From Herbaspirillum frisingense GSF30 (GTDB taxonomy: Bacteria > Pseudomonadota > Gammaproteobacteria > Burkholderiales > Burkholderiaceae_D): DNA of 64,000 nucleotides. Position numbers and translations under genes: made by a program. The notes below the pieces were generated by a model. It did no database searches and was not told where the DNA came from. It saw only the letters and a program-made list of their open reading frames with translations. The DNA lies in the NCBI RefSeq assembly GCF_000300975.2, contig NZ_AEEC02000022.1:25587-89586 (forward strand), read 5' to 3'. Positions 9,232-18,742 of the stretch are shown here, one piece after another. Every line of letters begins with the position of its first letter. Position 1 is the first letter of the stretch.

Positions 9232-10590
9232 TCAGGCCTGGCGTGCCAGCCTGATGCCGCTGACCTGCCAGCGCGCCGTGGCGGGAAAGAAGTTGCGGTA
9301 GGTCAGCCGGGCATGATTGAGCGGCGTGGCCGATGACGATCCCCGCAGCACGTACTGGTTGACCATGAACTTGCCGTTGTACTCGCCCACCGCGCCCGGC
9401 GCCGCAGCAAAGCCGGGATACGGGGCATAGCTGCTACTGGTCCACTGCCAGGCCACGCCGAAGAACTCACGTCCCTGGCCTTGCAGACGGGCCGCCGCGT
9501 GCTCCCACTCGGCTTCGGTCAGCAAACGCGCCCCGGCCCAGCGGGCATAGGCGTCGGCTTCGTAATACGACAGGTGCACGACGGCACGATGCGGTTGCAG
9601 CGGCTGCAGACCATACTCGGTGAACTCACGCCATCGCCCGTTTCCGGCGGGCCGCCAATAGAGCGGATGGTTCAGGTCCTGCTGCTTCTTCCACTCCCAA
9701 CCCTCGGACAGCCACAAGCTGGCGTCCTCATAGCCGCCGGCCTCGACAAAGGCCAGGTATTCGGCATTGTTGACCAGCCGCGAAGCGCACTGATAAGCCT
9801 CGACGAACTGGCGATGGCGCGGCGTCTCGTTATCGAAGCAGAAGCCGCTGCCGGCATGACCGATCTCCACCACGCCGGCGTCGATGCGGTGCCATTGCAA
9901 TTCCAGCTCAACCGGATCGTTCAACTGCATGCTGGCCGGCAGTGGCTGGTAGGCCGGCTGCAGCGGATTGATCGACAACAGCACCTTGATGTCGGTCAGC
10001 ATCAGCTCCTGGTGCTGCTGCTCATGCTGCATGCCCAGCTCCAGCAGGGCCAGGAAATCCTTCAGCTGGGCCTGCTGCGGCCCCGTGTCGGGATCGGCGC
10101 CATCGGCCTCCAGCGCATCGATCAGCAACAGCATGCGTTCGTCCACCTGGGCCCGATAGGCCATCACTTCCTCCAGCGCCGGCCGGGTCAAGAGTCCACG
10201 CTGTGGGCGCGGGAATTTTGCGCCCACGCCCTCGTAGTAGGAATTGAAGAGCATGCGGAACTGCGGATGGAATGGCGCAAAACCGGACTGGAAACGCTCC
10301 AGCAAAAAGGTCTCGAAGAACCAGGTGGTATGCGCCAGATGCCACTTGATCGGACTGGCGTCGGGCATGGCCTGCACGCAGCAATCCTCGGCCGACAGGG
10401 GCTCGGCGATCAGCTGCGACTGACGGCGCAGGCGACGGTAGCGGTCGCCCAGCTTTTCGCGCGGGCGATGGTTGAGTTGCTGGACGGCAGCGTCAATCAC
10501 GGCATCGATGGTGGCGGCGGTGGCCGCCGCCGCGGATTCCGGGGCAAGCTGCCGCATGGACTGGTCCAGGGTAGTAAGGACTGAGGGCAT
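9232..10590 (-). CDS. egtB: Ergothioneine biosynthesis protein EgtB (sulfoxide synthase)
   Basis: EgtB is a non-haem iron enzyme that joins trimethylhistidine (hercynine) to a thiol donor with O2. The 452-residue protein has an N-terminal DinB-like helical domain with the iron ligands in HLAHTTWFFE (about residue 78) and HEQQHQEL (HX3HXE, near residue 190), and a C-terminal formylglycine-generating-enzyme-like domain ending GSSSATPLNHARLTYRNFFP. The start at 10590 is preceded by AGGAGA; the frame continues upstream into egtD sequence, which I exclude. It lies 52 bp behind egtD in the same operon. Whether the donor is gamma-glutamylcysteine or cysteine cannot be told here. Confidence 0.92.
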   Translation of the reverse strand: MPSVLTTLDQSMRQLAPESAAAATAATIDAVIDAAVQQLNHRPREKLGDRYRRLRRQSQLIAEPLSAEDCCVQAMPDASPIKWHLAHTTWFFETFLLERFQSGFAPFHPQFRMLFNSYYEGVGAKFPRPQRGLLTRPALEEVMAYRAQVDERMLLLIDALEADGADPDTGPQQAQLKDFLALLELGMQHEQQHQELMLTDIKVLLSINPLQPAYQPLPASMQLNDPVELELQWHRIDAGVVEIGHAGSGFCFDNETPRHRQFVEAYQCASRLVNNAEYLAFVEAGGYEDASLWLSEGWEWKKQQDLNHPLYWRPAGNGRWREFTEYGLQPLQPHRAVVHLSYYEADAYARWAGARLLTEAEWEHAAARLQGQGREFFGVAWQWTSSSYAPYPGFAAAPGAVGEYNGKFMVNQYVLRGSSSATPLNHARLTYRNFFPATARWQVSGIRLARQA

Positions 10591-10642
10591 CCGCTCTCCT
10601 GCAAAAAACCTGAAATTCAAGGGATAGGGCTCAACGCGCTCT

Positions 10643-11668
10643 TCAGCGCGCCTGGGCGTAACACACCGCAAACCAGCGCCGCGCATCGAACCACATCCGG
10701 CAGCCGCCGAAACCGGACTGCTCCAGCAGGCCCAGGATGTCCTGCTCGCTGAACTTGTGGCTGTACTCGGTATGGATACGCTCGCCCTGACGGAAGGTAC
10801 GGCGCGCACCGGGCCAACGGACGATGAGGTCGCGCCTGGCCTCCAGGTGCATTTCGATGCGCTGGAAGCGGGCATTGTAGAAAGCCACATGGCGCCAGTC
10901 CCGTGCATTGAAATCGGCATCGATGAGCTCGTTGACGTGCTTGAGTACGTTCAGGTTGAATGCCGCCGTCACGCCCAGGGCGTCGTCATAGGCGGCTTCC
11001 AGCACATGCGTATCCTTGACCAGGTCCAGCCCGATCAGGATGCCGCCCTCTCCGCTCGGCAGCGCCGACCGTACACGACGCAGGAAGGCCAGCGCCTGCT
11101 GTGGATCGAAATTGCCCAGCGACGACCCGGGATAGAAGAACAGCCGCCGTTGCGCATCCACTTCCGGCGGCAGTGTCAGCGTCGAGGAAAAATCCATCGC
11201 CAGCGGCTGCATCGGGATATCCGGGAAACGACGCTGCAAACCCTGCACCGACTGATGCAGGAAGTCGGTGGAAATATCCACCGGTACATACTGCCGTGGC
11301 TGCAGCGCCCCGAACAGCGACGCCGCCTTGGCGCAGTTGCCGGCGCCCAGGTCGATCAGGGTGCAGCCGGTACCGACTGCTGCCGCCATGGCGTCCTGAT
11401 GGGTGGCATAGATGGCCGCCTCGGTGCGGGTCGGATAATACTCGGGCAGATCGCAGATGGCTTCGAACAGCTTGCTGCCCAGGGCATCGTAGAAATACTT
11501 CGGCGAGATGTACGCTTCACGGGCGCTGAGCCCGGCCACCAGTTCGGCGCCGGGCTGGCTACAGTGCCCGCTACTGGCTTCTGCACGGGGCTGCCGGTGG
11601 TCGGCGCGAATATCGGAATCGGAATCGGAGCTATCCCAGCATGTGGGGATCAGTGCGGGTTGGGCCAA
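10643..11668 (-). CDS. egtD: L-histidine N-alpha-methyltransferase EgtD
   Basis: EgtD trimethylates histidine with S-adenosylmethionine to give hercynine, the first step of ergothioneine synthesis. The 341-residue length is typical. Visible family elements are SPKYFYDALGSKLFEAI (about residues 55-71), the SAM loop LIDLGAGNCAKA (about 104-115), YVPVDIS, and FYPGSSLGNF (about 178-187). The first 40 residues are low-complexity and variable. It heads the egtD-egtB pair, a minimal cluster lacking egtA, egtC and egtE; the C-S lyase step must be encoded elsewhere or be served by another enzyme. Confidence 0.92.
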   Translation of the reverse strand: MAQPALIPTCWDSSDSDSDIRADHRQPRAEASSGHCSQPGAELVAGLSAREAYISPKYFYDALGSKLFEAICDLPEYYPTRTEAAIYATHQDAMAAAVGTGCTLIDLGAGNCAKAASLFGALQPRQYVPVDISTDFLHQSVQGLQRRFPDIPMQPLAMDFSSTLTLPPEVDAQRRLFFYPGSSLGNFDPQQALAFLRRVRSALPSGEGGILIGLDLVKDTHVLEAAYDDALGVTAAFNLNVLKHVNELIDADFNARDWRHVAFYNARFQRIEMHLEARRDLIVRWPGARRTFRQGERIHTEYSHKFSEQDILGLLEQSGFGGCRMWFDARRWFAVCYAQAR

Positions 11669-12003
11669 GCGTATCTCCTTGCCAATGACGGTGGGTGGAT
11701 GCTGCTTCTCTGCGGATGGGCGCTACCGGCTTGGGTACTGTAACAGCCCGGGGCGGTCAGGCAATGGCTGACGGACAACTTTGCGATACACTTTGTCAGA
11801 TCGTCCGGGGCTGCCGGGGCTATCCTCGGCGCTGTCCCGGGACTGTTTATACTGATGCCTGTTCCGACTAGGGCGCAGCGCGGTGGTTCAACGCGGCAAT
11901 GAGATTTTCGCCCCGCCCACCGACGTAGCCCGATGGCAACAGGATCGTTGCCCACGGTCCCACGTGTTATCCCTCCAGCGCGCTGGCCCCTAAACCCTGA
12001 TCC
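11669..12003. other. Divergent intergenic region, egtD / ABC exporter
   Basis: This 335-bp region separates two divergent genes and must hold both promoters. A TATACT hexamer at 11848-11853 is a possible -10 box for the rightward ABC exporter gene, but no good -35 lies before it. I see no RNA gene or strong palindrome. Confidence 0.4.
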
Positions 12004-13908
12004 ATGTCCATGTCTTCCACGCCGCCGCCTTCGCTCACCCATTCCGCACACCCGACCCAGTCCGCCGACACCGATCCAGACACCAGCCAGGCCAGCGCCA
12101 CGGCGCGCAAGTCGGCACTGGCGGCGCTGCGCGGCCTGCTGCCTTTTCTTGCTCCCTACAAGAAACAGTTCCTGCTGGCCGGCCTGGCCTTGCTGGTGGC
12201 CGCTGCGGCGACCCTGGCGGTGCCCTACGCCTTCAAGCAGATGATCGATCTGGGTTTCGGAGCGGCCGGCACAGGTGCGGCCGGCCCAGGTGCGGCCGGC
12301 TCAGGCGCGGCCGGCAGCGCCGCCCACATCAACCTCTATTTCCTGGCCCTGTTCGGCGTGGCCTGCGTGCTGGGGGTGGCCACCGCGCTGCGCTTCTACA
12401 TGGTGTCGTGGCTGGGTGAACGCGTTACGGCCGACCTGCGCAGCGCCGTCTATGCGCACGTGGTCACGCAAAGCCCGGAGTTCTTCGAAACCACCAAGAC
12501 CGGTGAAGTGCTCTCGCGCCTGACCACCGACACCACCCTGATCCAGACCCTGGTCGGCACCAGCATCTCGATGGCCCTGCGCAATATCCTGCTGTTCCTG
12601 GGTGGCATGAGCATGCTCTTCATCACCAGCGCTCGGCTGACCTCGATCATCATCGTCATGCTGGCTGCCGTGGTCCTGCCCATCGTGTTCTACGGCCGGC
12701 GCGTGCGCAAGCTCTCGCGCGCTTCGCAGGACCGCGTGGCCGATGCCTCGGCCATGGCCGGTGAAATCCTCAACGCCATGCCCACGGTACAGGCCTTCAC
12801 CCATGAGGAAATCGAAGCGCGCCGCTTCGGCCAATCGGTGGAGCGCGCCTTCGAAACCGCCATGGAGCGCATCCGCGCCCGCTCGCTGCTGACGGTGGTG
12901 GCCATCCTGCTGGTGTTCGGCGCCATCGTCTTCGTGCTGTGGCTGGGCGCGCATGCGGTCATGCGCGGCGGCATGAGCGGCGGCGAACTCGGCCAGTTCA
13001 TCCTCTATGCCTCGCTGGTGGCGGGCTCCCTGGGCGCGCTCTCGGAAGTGATGGGCGACACCCAGCGCGCCGCCGGCGCCACCGAGCGCCTGCTCGACCT
13101 GCTGGCCGCACACTCACCGGTGCAGTCGGTGCTGCTGCCGGAAAAACTGCCACCGCGCACCGCCAACGGCGCGGCGCTGCACATCGCCGAGCTCGACTTC
13201 CACTATCCGTCGCGCCCGGAGCATGCCTCGCTGGCAGGGTTTTCGCTCGATGTCCGCCCGGGCGAAACGGTCGCCGTGGTCGGCCCCTCCGGCGCGGGCA
13301 AGACCACGCTGTTCCAGTTGCTGTTGCGCTTCTACGATCCGCAACAGGGCAGCATCCACCTCGATGGCGTGGACATCCGCTACCTGACCCTGCAGGACCT
13401 GCGCAACGCCATCGGCATCGTGCCGCAGGACACCGTCATCTTCTCGGCCAATGCCATGGAAAACATCCGCTTCGGCCGGCCCGGTGCCAGCGATGCGGAA
13501 GTGATTGCCGCCGCCCAGATGGCCGCCGCCCACGAATTCATCGAACGCCTGCCGCAGGGCTATGAGTGCTTCCTGGGCGAACGCGGCGTGCGCCTGTCCG
13601 GTGGCCAGCGCCAGCGTATCGCCATCGCACGCGCACTGTTGAAGAACCCGCCGCTGCTGTTGCTGGACGAGGCCACCAGCGCCCTCGACGCCGAATCCGA
13701 ACGACTGGTGCAAAGCGCGCTGGAAGCCGCCATGGTGGGACGCACCACCCTGGTCATCGCGCACCGCCTGGCCACGGTGCAGCGCGCTGACCGCATCATC
13801 GTGCTGGAGCACGGCCGTATCGTCGAGACCGGCACCCATGCCGAACTGGTCGCCCGCGACGGTCTCTACGCCAGCCTGGCGGCCCTGCAGTTCGAGACCC
13901 AGAAGTAG
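12004..13908 (+). CDS. MsbA-type ABC exporter, fused permease and ATPase
   Basis: The 634-residue half-transporter has six membrane helices (about residues 50-345) followed by an ATPase domain. Walker A GPSGAGKTT is near residue 426, the signature LSGGQRQR near 530, Walker B LLLLDEATSALD near 551 and the H-loop IAHRLATV near 585. It belongs to the lipid/drug exporter group that includes MsbA and works as a homodimer; the substrate is not evident. An insertion of four short Gly/Ala repeats (about residues 87-105) lies in the first periplasmic loop and is encoded by a 15-bp tandem repeat. A second possible ATG lies at 12010. No partner gene is adjacent. Confidence 0.88.
   Translation: MSMSSTPPPSLTHSAHPTQSADTDPDTSQASATARKSALAALRGLLPFLAPYKKQFLLAGLALLVAAAATLAVPYAFKQMIDLGFGAAGTGAAGPGAAGSGAAGSAAHINLYFLALFGVACVLGVATALRFYMVSWLGERVTADLRSAVYAHVVTQSPEFFETTKTGEVLSRLTTDTTLIQTLVGTSISMALRNILLFLGGMSMLFITSARLTSIIIVMLAAVVLPIVFYGRRVRKLSRASQDRVADASAMAGEILNAMPTVQAFTHEEIEARRFGQSVERAFETAMERIRARSLLTVVAILLVFGAIVFVLWLGAHAVMRGGMSGGELGQFILYASLVAGSLGALSEVMGDTQRAAGATERLLDLLAAHSPVQSVLLPEKLPPRTANGAALHIAELDFHYPSRPEHASLAGFSLDVRPGETVAVVGPSGAGKTTLFQLLLRFYDPQQGSIHLDGVDIRYLTLQDLRNAIGIVPQDTVIFSANAMENIRFGRPGASDAEVIAAAQMAAAHEFIERLPQGYECFLGERGVRLSGGQRQRIAIARALLKNPPLLLLDEATSALDAESERLVQSALEAAMVGRTTLVIAHRLATVQRADRIIVLEHGRIVETGTHAELVARDGLYASLAALQFETQK
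12262..12318 (+). repeat. 15-bp in-frame tandem repeat (3.8 copies)
   Basis: Units at 12262-12276, 12277-12291, 12292-12306 and a partial copy at 12307-12318 share GCGGCCGGC followed by a variable base and CAGG(T/C). They encode repeated GAAGxG in a periplasmic loop of the ABC exporter. The length, a multiple of three, keeps the frame whatever the copy number. Confidence 0.85.
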
Positions 13909-13990
13909 CCAGTGGGCGGTGGCCGACGCGAAATCCTGAAATCCCCTAGACTGCGCATTTCCTTCGCCATCGACATGACAGGAGTTCCGC

Positions 13991-15109
13991 ATGAGTAGCC
14001 AATTGTTTTCGCCGCTGAGCCTGCGCGGCATCACCTTGCCCAATCGCATCGCGGTGTCGCCGATGTGCCAGTATTCGGCCGAGGATGGCTTCGTCAACGA
14101 CTGGCACCTGGTGCACCTGGGCAGCCGCGCCGTGGGCGGCGCCGGCCTGGTCATCATGGAGGCCACGGCGGTGGTCCCCGAAGGCCGCATCACCGCGGCC
14201 GACCTCGGTATCTGGAAGGACGAGCACATCGCCCCCCTGCGCCGCATCACCCGCTTCATCGAACAGCAAGGCGCGGTGCCGGGCGTGCAACTGGCGCACG
14301 CCGGCCGCAAGGCCAGCTCCCTGCGCCCCTGGGACGGCCCGGCCGGCAGTGTCGCCGTGGCCGAGGGCGGCTGGCTGCCGCGGGCCCCATCCGCGCTGCC
14401 CTTTGACACCAGCTACACCGAACCGCAGGCACTCAGCGTCGAGGACATCGCCGCCCTGGTGCAGGCCTTCGCCGATGCCGCCCGACGCGCCCATGCGGCC
14501 GGCTTCAAGCTGATCGAACTGCACGGCGCCCATGGCTACCTGGGCCACCAGTTCCTGTCCCCGCTGAGCAATCGTCGCAGCGATCACTATGGCGGCTCCT
14601 TCGAGAACCGCATCCGCTTCCTGCTGGAAACCGTGCGCGCCACCCGTGCCGTCTGGCCGGACGAGCTGCCGCTGCTGGTGCGCCTGTCGGCCACCGACTG
14701 GGCCGAAGGCGGCTGGACGCCGGACGACACCGTGGCCCTGGCAGCCCGCCTGCGTGAGTTGGGTGTGGACCTGGTGGACGTTTCCAGTGGCGGCAACCTG
14801 CCGTCGGCGCCGATTCCGGTCGGCCCCGGTTACCAGACCGGCTTTGCCGCCCGCGTCAAGGCCGAGGCCGGTATCGCCACCGGTACCGTGGGCATGATCA
14901 CCGACGCCATCCAGGCCGAACACGTGCTGCGCACCGGCCAGGCCGACCTGGTGCTGCTGGCGCGCGAACTGCTGCGCGACCCCTACTGGCCCATGCAGGC
15001 GGCACAGCAATTGCGTGAAGACATCGCCTGGCCGCCGCAATACGTGCGCGCCGCCTCCAGCAAGACACCGCTGCGACCGGATGTGCAGTACGGGCGCAAC
15101 GCCGACTGA
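13991..15109 (+). CDS. OYE-family NADH:flavin oxidoreductase (YqjM/XenA type)
   Basis: This is a 372-residue FMN-dependent TIM-barrel ene-reductase. SPMCQYSA (about residues 19-26) carries the Cys that tunes the flavin in the YqjM class. The substrate-binding pair lies in ELHGAHGYLGHQFLSPLSNR (about 176-195), followed by the Tyr in DHYGGSFENR. Such enzymes reduce activated C=C bonds of enones and nitro compounds; the natural substrate is usually unknown. ATG 13991 is preceded by CAGGAG. It is transcribed alone and ends at the hairpin at 15130-15171. Confidence 0.92.
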   Translation: MSSQLFSPLSLRGITLPNRIAVSPMCQYSAEDGFVNDWHLVHLGSRAVGGAGLVIMEATAVVPEGRITAADLGIWKDEHIAPLRRITRFIEQQGAVPGVQLAHAGRKASSLRPWDGPAGSVAVAEGGWLPRAPSALPFDTSYTEPQALSVEDIAALVQAFADAARRAHAAGFKLIELHGAHGYLGHQFLSPLSNRRSDHYGGSFENRIRFLLETVRATRAVWPDELPLLVRLSATDWAEGGWTPDDTVALAARLRELGVDLVDVSSGGNLPSAPIPVGPGYQTGFAARVKAEAGIATGTVGMITDAIQAEHVLRTGQADLVLLARELLRDPYWPMQAAQQLREDIAWPPQYVRAASSKTPLRPDVQYGRNAD

Positions 15110-15129
15110 GATTTCCTGTGGATAAAAAG

Positions 15130-15171
15130 AAAAATGCTGCCCGGTCGGGTGTCGACCGGGCAGCATTTTTC
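15130..15171. terminator. Bidirectional intrinsic terminator
   Basis: ATGCTGCCCGGTCG and CGACCGGGCAGCAT form a perfect 14-bp stem around GGTGT, with A-rich sequence on the left and TTTTT on the right. It serves the convergent OYE and dedA genes. Confidence 0.92.
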
Positions 15172-15218
15172 ATGGAATCCGTAGCAGGGTCTGCCTGCTC
15201 CGGATCAGGCTCAACCCA

Positions 15219-15860
15219 TCAGCCCGGACGACGCTTGTGACGGATGTATTCGATGATCCCCGGCAGGATGGACAGGATCACGATCACCACGATCAACAGG
15301 CTCAGGTTCTGCTTCACGATGGGCAGGTTGCCGAAGAAGTAGCCGGCATAGCCAAAGCTGGCCACCCAGGCGATGCCGCCGATGACGTTGTAGAGGAAGA
15401 AGCGCGGATAGGTCATCGCGCCCACGCCGGCCACGAAGGGCGCGAAGGTGCGCACGATGGGTGCGAAGCGGGCAATGATGATGGCCTTGCCACCGTGCTT
15501 TTCGAAGAAGGCATGGGTCTTGTCCAGGTACTCCTTCTTGAAGATGCGTGAATTGGGCTTGTCGAACACCTTGATGCCCAGCATCTTGCCGATCTGGTAG
15601 TTGGTGCTGTCTCCCAGGATGGCGGCCACGATCAGGGTCAGCAGCATCAGGTGGATATCGTAGGCACCGGTAGCAGCCAGCGCGCCGGTGACGAACAGCA
15701 GCGAATCGCCGGGCAGGATGGGGGTGACCACCAGGCCGGTTTCACAGAAGATGATCAGGAACAGGATCAGGAACAACCAGGGTCCGTAGGAAGCGGCCAG
15801 CTCGGCCAGGTGACGGTCGATGTGGACGATGAAATCGACCAGGAACAAGAGAATATCCAT
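15219..15860 (-). CDS. dedA: DedA family membrane protein
   Basis: The 213-residue protein matches the DedA/Tvp38 family, recently linked to flipping or recycling of polyprenyl phosphate and phospholipids in the inner membrane. The opening [18 protein letters not shown], then [17 protein letters not shown] (about residues 40-56) and [21 protein letters not shown] [13 protein letters not shown] (about 128-140) with the essential Arg are all present. I chose ATG 15860, which matches the family's N-terminus; the frame is open to 15947. It stands alone, convergent with the OYE gene. Confidence 0.92.
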   Translation of the reverse strand: MDILLFLVDFIVHIDRHLAELAASYGPWLFLILFLIIFCETGLVVTPILPGDSLLFVTGALAATGAYDIHLMLLTLIVAAILGDSTNYQIGKMLGIKVFDKPNSRIFKKEYLDKTHAFFEKHGGKAIIIARFAPIVRTFAPFVAGVGAMTYPRFFLYNVIGGIAWVASFGYAGYFFGNLPIVKQNLSLLIVVIVILSILPGIIEYIRHKRRPG

Positions 15861-15981
15861 AAGGCCTGCAAGGGAAGTGGCGGAAAGTGGGCATTGTACC
15901 AACAGCCTGAGCCATCCCCGCCAAATTTGACGCAGCGCCGCATGCACGCTGGCTAGCTGCGCTCAGCTTCCCGGGTGTGCG

Positions 15982-16686
15982 TCAATCCGGCAGGCCATCG
16001 CCGGCCAGGATCATCTCGGCTGCGCTCAACAGGTCACCCTGCAGCCCCTCGCGCGCCTTTTGCGGCGAGGCCTCGCGCAGGCCTTCCAGCAGGATCGCAT
16101 GATGCTTCAGGGCCGGCGCTTCAGCCAGGCGGCGCGAACCGGCGCGCAGGTCGAGGTTGATCACCGGGCCCACCTGCAGCCACAGGCCGGCGATCAGGTC
16201 CACCAGGGTTGGCATGCCCGAACCCTGGTAGGCGGCGAAATGCAGTTCCTTGTTCAGGCGGATGATCACATCGACATTGGGCTTCTTGCGCTGCATTTCC
16301 ACCGACAGGGTTTCGTGCAGACGGGCGACTTCATCGAGCTCGTCCGGTCGGATGTGGCTGGCCGCGTGTTCCACCGCCAGGCCCTCCAGCGCCAGCCGTA
16401 TCTTGAGCAGTTCGCTGAACTTGCCCTTGGTCATCAGCGGTACGCGCATGGCGCGGTTGGGCAGGATTTCCAGCGCCCCCTCTGCGGCCAGTTGACGCAC
16501 TGCCTCGCGTACCGGCATGGGGCTGGTCCCCAGCGCATCGGCCAGCCCCTTGAGCGTGAGCTTCTGGCCGGGCCGCACCTGGCCGGCCTGGATCAGTTCG
16601 CACAGGTCCTGATAGACCCGCTCGGACAGCGTGGCGTGCTGGATCTTGCGCACGGTGGAGAGGTCGGCAATCAGTGTCTGGTCCAT
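15982..16686 (-). CDS. GntR family regulator, FCD (FadR-like) subclass
   Basis: The 234-residue protein has an N-terminal winged helix (LSERVYQDLCELIQAGQVRP through TSPMPVREAVRQLAAEGAL, about residues 18-65) and an all-helical FCD ligand domain with metal-binding His and Asp positions (NKELHFAAYQ near residue 140, LKHHAILLEGL near 200). It is divergent from the uptake and catabolic operon starting at 17317 and almost certainly controls it. A good dyad, its probable operator, is at 16924-16942. The ligand is probably the operon's substrate or an intermediate. The start at 16686 gives the usual length; the frame is open to 16839. Confidence 0.9.
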   Translation of the reverse strand: MDQTLIADLSTVRKIQHATLSERVYQDLCELIQAGQVRPGQKLTLKGLADALGTSPMPVREAVRQLAAEGALEILPNRAMRVPLMTKGKFSELLKIRLALEGLAVEHAASHIRPDELDEVARLHETLSVEMQRKKPNVDVIIRLNKELHFAAYQGSGMPTLVDLIAGLWLQVGPVINLDLRAGSRRLAEAPALKHHAILLEGLREASPQKAREGLQGDLLSAAEMILAGDGLPD

Positions 16687-16923
16687 GGCGATAGATGAAA
16701 ATTTTTTGCGGATTATAGCGGAGCACTTCCGGCGAGCACTGTCCAGGAGCACTCCGGCACAAGCTGCGGACGCGCCCCACATTGCTGACCGATGCTGCTC
16801 AAGGCAGGGCGCATGCAACCTTAACGGGGCGACTGGCAAGAGGACGACAGCTATCCGTTCCTGATCCCGTCACCCATTTCGCTGCTTGCATGATCGGTTG
16901 ACGCTACCGATTCTATCGAATAC

Positions 16924-16942
16924 ATTTGATCACATGTCAAAT
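16924..16942. promoter_or_regulatory. Putative GntR operator in the 630-bp divergent region
   Basis: ATTTGA and TCAAAT flank seven bases, giving TTTGATCACATGTCAAA at the core, a dyad of the size FCD regulators bind. It lies 238 bp from the gntR start and 375 bp from the binding-protein start, within a local AT-rich stretch. The remaining sequence of 16687-17316 holds no convincing gene; a strong ribosome site AGGAGG is at about 17303-17308. Confidence 0.5.
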
Positions 16943-17316
16943 AAATGACATCGGCAGAACAAAAATCGGATCAGCGCGGCGCCATCCCACAGCCAACAGT
17001 CTTGCGGCGGTGGTCGGCCCGCAGCGGTGACGGCCACCAGGAGACAGTTGCACCGGATGCATGCACAGCGCAGACAACAGCGCCTGCGTCATCTATCCCC
17101 CTCGTGAGGACAGGCTTGCCTGCCCTGCCCGCTCGCCGCTGCACACTTCGCCCATCTCCGGTTCTCGGCGCTGGCCCACCCGGCCGCTGCGCATGTTGCT
17201 GCGAACACGACCGACGGCCGCCATCCCAGTCCACCGCCCCGGTCACCCTGCTCGATACAAAGAACGCAGTTCCCAGGAGACACCGGCGCCCGCCGGATAT
17301 TTAGGAGGATCGCACC

Positions 17317-18648
17317 ATGGAGCAAGACCAGAGCACGTCCGGCAACAACGGCATCAACCACGACAGCGACAACAGCGACAGCACCACCAGCAGCACTGCA
17401 AGTCCCGCCTCCCCGCGCCGCCGCCGCATCCTGCAAGCCGGCGCTGCCGCCATCGCGGGCGCCTCGACTATGGGCTTTCCGGCCATCGTGCGCGCCCAGT
17501 CCGACAAGATCATCATCGGCCACCTGACGCCGCGCACGGGCTTTCTCGGTCCCATGGGCGAATACGCGGTCATGAGCATCAACCTGGCCGTGGAAGAACA
17601 AAACAAGGCCGGCGGCCTGCTGGGGCGCCAGCTCACCCTGCTGTCGGAAGACTCGGTCAATCCGCCCACCGCCTCCTCCAAGGCACAGCGCCTGCTGGAG
17701 CGCGATGGAGCGGCGCTGCTGATCGGCGAGATTTCCTCGGCCTCGGCGCTGGGCATCGCCCAGGTCGCCCAGCGCAACAAGAAGCTCTTCATGAACACCG
17801 GCTGCAACTCCGACGAATTGCGCGGCAAGAGCTGCAACAAGTTCATGTTCCACATCGAGGCGGCCAACTCCACCTACGTCAAGGCCTGTGGCCAGCAACT
17901 GCTGCAGAACGGCCTGATCAAGGGCAAGAAGCTGTATGCCCTGACCGCCGACTATGCCTTCGGCCATGACCTGCTGCGCACCGCCAAGGTATTCGTCGGC
18001 GCCAATGGCGGCACGATTGCCAACGACGAACTGGTGCCCACCGATGCCACCGACTTCAGCCCCTACCTGCTCAAGATCCGCCAGGCCAAACCGGACCTGG
18101 TGATCTCCAACCTGGCTGGCAACCAGATCACCAACTTCATCAAGCAGTATTCCGAATTCGGCCTGCCCTTCCCCATCGCCGGCTTCGGCTTCGATACGGT
18201 GGCAGCCTGGGGTGCGGGCGCAGACAACTTCGCCGGCACCTGGCCCACCACCTGGCACCACGATGTCGACAGTCCTTCCTCCAAGGCCTTCGTGGCGGCC
18301 TTCATCAAGAAGTACGGCAAGCCGCCCGAGAACCAGGCCTGGGGCGAATACGTGGGCTTCCGCTCGGTCGCCCAGGCGATCGCCGAGACCAAGTCGCTGG
18401 ACACCATGAAACTGATCGAGTACTTCGAGAAAGGTGCGCAGATCGACATCCTCAAGGGCCGCAAGGGCGTCTATCGCGACTGGGACCACCAGCTGATGCA
18501 GGAGATGTACACCCTCTCGCCCAAACCCAAGGGGCGCGCCAAGGATCAGTGGGACTTCCTGCAACTGGGCGCGGCCGTGCCGGGACCGAACGCACCGCTG
18601 GATTCGATCGCGCCGACCATGCAGGAAAACGCCTGCAAGTTCAGCTGA
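17317..18648 (+). CDS. Branched-chain-amino-acid-type ABC substrate-binding protein with Tat signal
   Basis: The 443-residue periplasmic binding protein is of the LivJ/AmiC-like class I fold. It has an unusual N-terminus: about 32 Ser/Asn/Asp-rich residues, then SPRRRRILQAG, hydrophobic AAAIAGASTMGFPAIV, and the cleavage-like RAQ, which together form a twin-arginine signal. The mature domain begins DKIIIGHLTPRTGFLGPMGE. Such proteins bind amino acids, amides, short carboxylates or aromatic acids. ATG 17317 is well supported by AGGAGG nine bases upstream. It opens an operon with a permease gene 94 bp downstream. Export folded through Tat may mean it binds a cofactor or folds fast; this is inference. 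Confidence 0.9.
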   Translation: MEQDQSTSGNNGINHDSDNSDSTTSSTASPASPRRRRILQAGAAAIAGASTMGFPAIVRAQSDKIIIGHLTPRTGFLGPMGEYAVMSINLAVEEQNKAGGLLGRQLTLLSEDSVNPPTASSKAQRLLERDGAALLIGEISSASALGIAQVAQRNKKLFMNTGCNSDELRGKSCNKFMFHIEAANSTYVKACGQQLLQNGLIKGKKLYALTADYAFGHDLLRTAKVFVGANGGTIANDELVPTDATDFSPYLLKIRQAKPDLVISNLAGNQITNFIKQYSEFGLPFPIAGFGFDTVAAWGAGADNFAGTWPTTWHHDVDSPSSKAFVAAFIKKYGKPPENQAWGEYVGFRSVAQAIAETKSLDTMKLIEYFEKGAQIDILKGRKGVYRDWDHQLMQEMYTLSPKPKGRAKDQWDFLQLGAAVPGPNAPLDSIAPTMQENACKFS

Positions 18649-18742
18649 ACTTCCCCGGACCATACCGCCACGCGGCCATGCCTGAGACCCGGGCGTGGCC
18701 GCCAGTCGCCTCACTTTCGCAAGGCCTCGGGCCGGAGTTGCA

